A stretch of 8,667 nt of DNA, from positions 1-8,667 of the forward strand of contig JAUWZR010000104.1 in the NCBI GenBank assembly GCA_030615235.1, written 5' to 3'. The notes under the pieces were generated by a model. It saw only the letters and a list, made by a program, of their open reading frames with translations, did not search any database and was not told the origin of the DNA. Below are positions 7,513 through 8,667 of the stretch, piece by piece. Both the position numbers and the translations under genes were made by a program. Position 1 is the first letter of the stretch. Every line of letters begins with the position of its first letter. Source of the DNA: Promethearchaeota archaeon. Lineage in GTDB: Archaea > Asgardarchaeota > Lokiarchaeia > Sigyniarchaeales > SOKP01.

Positions 7513-8199
7513 CTATATAATTAATTCTAACTTCTTTAAAATCCAATTATTGATCAAAAATTTCTGTTTAACATTTTTCTTTGTAAGATATTGATTACTA
7601 ATGGCAGATTTTGGTATCCACTCTTCTTTATTTGTAAAGTCAATTAAGACTGCTTTTTCCGTTTCTCCTACGATAGATCCATAAAGATTACTGGTGTCAT
7701 TTAGGTTTTGATCGTCTACCTGGACGTTAATTTCGTCTGATTGGAACTGATTATTTTGATTACATTTTTTTATTCTGTCTGTATTGCCTTTCTTTTGGAA
7801 AGTAGAATAGACTATTTTTTCGTCAAGGAAGTGGGTTAAAAGAAGTCGAAAAATTTCCGTTTGAGCAAAATTGAGCCTTTTTGAGTAATTACCTACATTA
7901 ATCCAAAGTACTTCATGATTAACATCCTCCCAATTAAAAGATACGGAGGTTTCTTTACCTTTAAAGATGTGTTGACATTGCCATTTATTAGTTTCATAGT
8001 TCAAAACTCTTAATATCATTACGATCTCTTCTAATGATAATTTAATCGCTTTGCCCTCGCTAGAGGAGGGTTTTTCCCAAATTCCGTTCGGTTTTTTTTT
8101 AAAGAAATGAATAAACATAAATGGATCTGAGCTTGAAGAACTGCTAACGATTATCCCCGTATTCTGCCCAAAAAAACTTTTTGAATGAGAATTAGCCAT
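7513..8199 (-). CDS. Unrecognised two-domain protein, possibly nucleic-acid-binding
   Basis: I do not recognise a named family. The 228 residues split into a Ser-rich start (19-24 are mostly Ser), a first domain (about 24-132), a polar Asn/Gln/Asp linker (133-170) and a second domain (about 171-228). The first domain has alternating hydrophobic strands, IWEKPSSSEGKAIKLSLEEI (40-59) leading into a helix, then HIFKGKETSVSFNW (77-90), LWINVGNYSKRL (98-109) and a C-terminal helix. This order is reminiscent of whirly/PC4-like single-strand-binding folds, which is only an impression. The second domain, GSIVGETEKAVLIDF...EEWIPKSAI plus FLINNWILKK, resembles a small domain seen at the ends of many phage and bacterial proteins with a W-[IL]-P-K-S-Q-I signature. 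There are no enzyme motifs, signal peptide or membrane segments. The start is ATG 8199. It is the first gene of a possible minus-strand operon with the protease and tRNA thiolase, and is divergent from the tRNA gene. Confidence 0.75.
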   Translation of the reverse strand: MANSHSKSFFGQNTGIIVSSSSSSDPFMFIHFFKKKPNGIWEKPSSSEGKAIKLSLEEIVMILRVLNYETNKWQCQHIFKGKETSVSFNWEDVNHEVLWINVGNYSKRLNFAQTEIFRLLLTHFLDEKIVYSTFQKKGNTDRIKKCNQNNQFQSDEINVQVDDQNLNDTSNLYGSIVGETEKAVLIDFTNKEEWIPKSAISNQYLTKKNVKQKFLINNWILKKLELII

Positions 8200-8238
8200 T
8201 TCGATAAATTTGTGTGTTTGTTTTAAATAACTATATGT

Positions 8239-8250
8239 TATTATATATTG
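8239..8250 (-). promoter_or_regulatory. Probable TATA element for the two-domain protein gene
   Basis: On the minus strand, CAATATATAATAA lies about 45 bases upstream of the ATG at 8199, inside the 155-base gap to the divergent tRNA gene. The A/T composition and spacing fit an archaeal TATA box with a leader of roughly 20 bases. There is no clear purine-rich element (BRE) and no clear ribosome-binding site. Confidence 0.35.
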
Positions 8251-8318
8251 TGCTAAAAAAACACCACTAATATCCTCTTTAAAATGAAAAGAAATTAATA
8301 GAAAAAATAATTATATGA

Positions 8319-8328
8319 TTTATATTTT
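8319..8328 (+). promoter_or_regulatory. Probable TATA element of the initiator tRNA gene
   Basis: TTTATATTTT is centred about 31 bases before the mature tRNA 5' end at 8355. Transcription would then start a few bases upstream of the tRNA, leaving a short 5' leader for RNase P. The whole surrounding stretch is AT-rich, so the exact box is uncertain. Confidence 0.4.
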
Positions 8329-8394
8329 AAGAGTGATTCTCATAAAAAAACCTAAGCGGGGTGGGCTAGCCTGGTTTATGCCGCAGGGCTCATA

Positions 8395-8443
8395 TCTCGA
8401 CAATGTGTGGAAAAAATAAGTTTTTCACGCTTTTGGATGAGAA
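8395..8443 (+). other. tRNA intron 1 (position 37/38, canonical), 49 nt
   Basis: Bulge-helix-bulge at the splice sites: central helix CTCA (8389-8392) with TGAG (8438-8441); 5' bulge TAT (8393-8395), cut after TA; 3' bulge AAA (8442-8444), cut after AA. These cuts give exactly the standard CTCATAA loop. The first inner pair (C8396/A8437) is a mismatch, followed by U-G, C-G, G-U and A-U. Further in, GTGT (8405-8408) plus GAAAAA (8410-8415) pair with TTTTTC plus ACGC (8421-8430), with G8409 bulged. Confidence 0.88.
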
Positions 8444-8465
8444 ACCCTGAGATCGTTCGTTCAAA

Positions 8466-8499
8466 AATCTTGCATCGCTGATTTCCAGCAGATTGGGAT
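8466..8499 (+). other. tRNA intron 2 (position 59/60, inside the T-loop), 34 nt
   Basis: Bulge-helix-bulge at the splice sites: central helix TTCA (8460-8463, T-loop positions 54-57) with TGGG (8494-8497), using two G-U pairs; 5' bulge AAA (8464-8466), cut after AA; 3' bulge ATT (8498-8500), cut after AT. The inner helix is ATCT (8467-8470) with AGAT (8490-8493), stacked on a hairpin GCTG (8477-8480) with CAGC (8486-8489). Removal restores TTCAAAT, the expected initiator T-loop, flanked by a perfect 5-bp T stem. The location is non-canonical. Confidence 0.85.
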
Positions 8500-8667
8500 T
8501 CGAACCCCCGCTATTTACACTCCAAAAAATTTTAACTATCCTTTCTATTCACGAATGATATTAGAAATTAAAAAGGAATAAAATTTTGATTTGTTAGGTT
8601 ATATTTAGTGTTTAATAATCGTTTCTTTATGCGATATAATTTAAAGATAAAATAAAGAAAAAAAAAA

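Larger units (their letters stand above)
8355..8513 (+). tRNA. Initiator tRNA-Met (anticodon CAT) interrupted by two introns
   Basis: The exons are 8355-8394, 8444-8465 and 8500-8513, joining to a 76-nt tRNA. The acceptor stem AGCGGGG (8355-8361) pairs perfectly with CCCCGCT (8506-8512), with discriminator A8513; CCA is not encoded. The D stem is GGC/GCC around an AGCCTGGTTTA loop. The anticodon stem CAGGG (8384-8388) pairs with CCCTG (8445-8449) and the joined loop is CTCATAA with CAT at 8391-8393. The variable loop is AGATC. The T stem GTTCG (8455-8459) pairs with CGAAC (8501-8505), and the joined T-loop is TTCAAAT. The A1-U72 pair and the three G:C pairs next to the anticodon loop identify the initiator rather than elongator Met or the CAU Ile tRNA. 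Neither the T stem nor the acceptor stem can form with sensible spacing unless both introns are removed. A weak T4 tract shortly downstream is the only terminator-like signal, and the remaining 154 bases to the window end hold nothing I recognise. Confidence 0.93.

Noticed and set aside
8466..8499. C/D-box guide RNA within tRNA intron 2
   Set aside because: A CTGA (8478-8481) could be a D box, but there is no RTGATGA C box at suitable spacing; the intron is too short and is explained by the BHB and hairpin.
8355..8513. Degenerate or pseudo tRNA, or elongator Met/Ile-CAU tRNA
   Set aside because: After removing two introns all stems except D position 13/22 pair perfectly, and the A1-U72 pair plus GGG/CCC in the anticodon stem point to a functional initiator.
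8514..8667. Further RNA gene or small coding region at the right end
   Set aside because: The stretch is AT-rich with no paired stems or convincing open frame; the terminal A run may simply be a contig end or intergenic composition.
1..8667. CRISPR array, insertion sequence or defence island
   Set aside because: No spaced direct repeats, transposase motifs or terminal inverted repeats were seen; the recognisable genes are housekeeping.

Overview
The window comes from an archaeon. The evidence is a class-1 release factor of the aRF1 type with NIKS, YxCxxxF and GGQ motifs, the archaeal phosphopantothenate synthetase, a Get3/TRC40 ATPase, an NcsA/TtuA tRNA thiolase, and a tRNA gene interrupted by bulge-helix-bulge (BHB) introns. 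The DNA is AT-rich and the genes are closely packed. The lineage cannot be fixed from this piece alone. An Asgard or TACK-type archaeon would fit the AT-rich composition, Get3 and non-canonical tRNA intron, but that is a guess.

Layout from left to right: the 3' part of a ketopantoate reductase gene (+), cut by the window edge; a convergent GNAT/RimI-type acetyltransferase (-); phosphopantothenate synthetase (-); a divergent intergenic region; aRF1 (+) followed by Get3 (+); then, convergent with a 2-base gap, a minus-strand series read right to left as an unrecognised two-domain protein, an M50 site-2-type membrane metalloprotease and a tRNA 2-thiolation enzyme. The right end carries, on the plus strand, a gene for initiator tRNA-Met interrupted twice. 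No intergenic stretch exceeds about 160 bases.

Two genes belong to the archaeal route to coenzyme A: ketopantoate reductase makes pantoate, and phosphopantothenate synthetase joins 4-phosphopantoate to beta-alanine. The pantoate kinase acting between them is not in the window. A second theme is translation: initiator tRNA, tRNA thiolation, termination by aRF1, N-terminal acetylation, and delivery of tail-anchored proteins by Get3.

The most interesting signal is the initiator tRNA-Met gene at 8355-8513. Its perfect acceptor, anticodon and T stems appear only when a 49-nt intron at position 37/38 and a 34-nt intron at 59/60, inside the T-loop, are removed. Each junction folds into a BHB motif with a 4-bp central helix and 3-nt bulges. 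Other points worth a look are the unrecognised two-domain protein, nine N-glycosylation sequons clustered in one loop of the protease, a glycine-to-histidine change in the GTS-equivalent site of aRF1, and a 15-base A-tract inside the phosphopantothenate synthetase gene.
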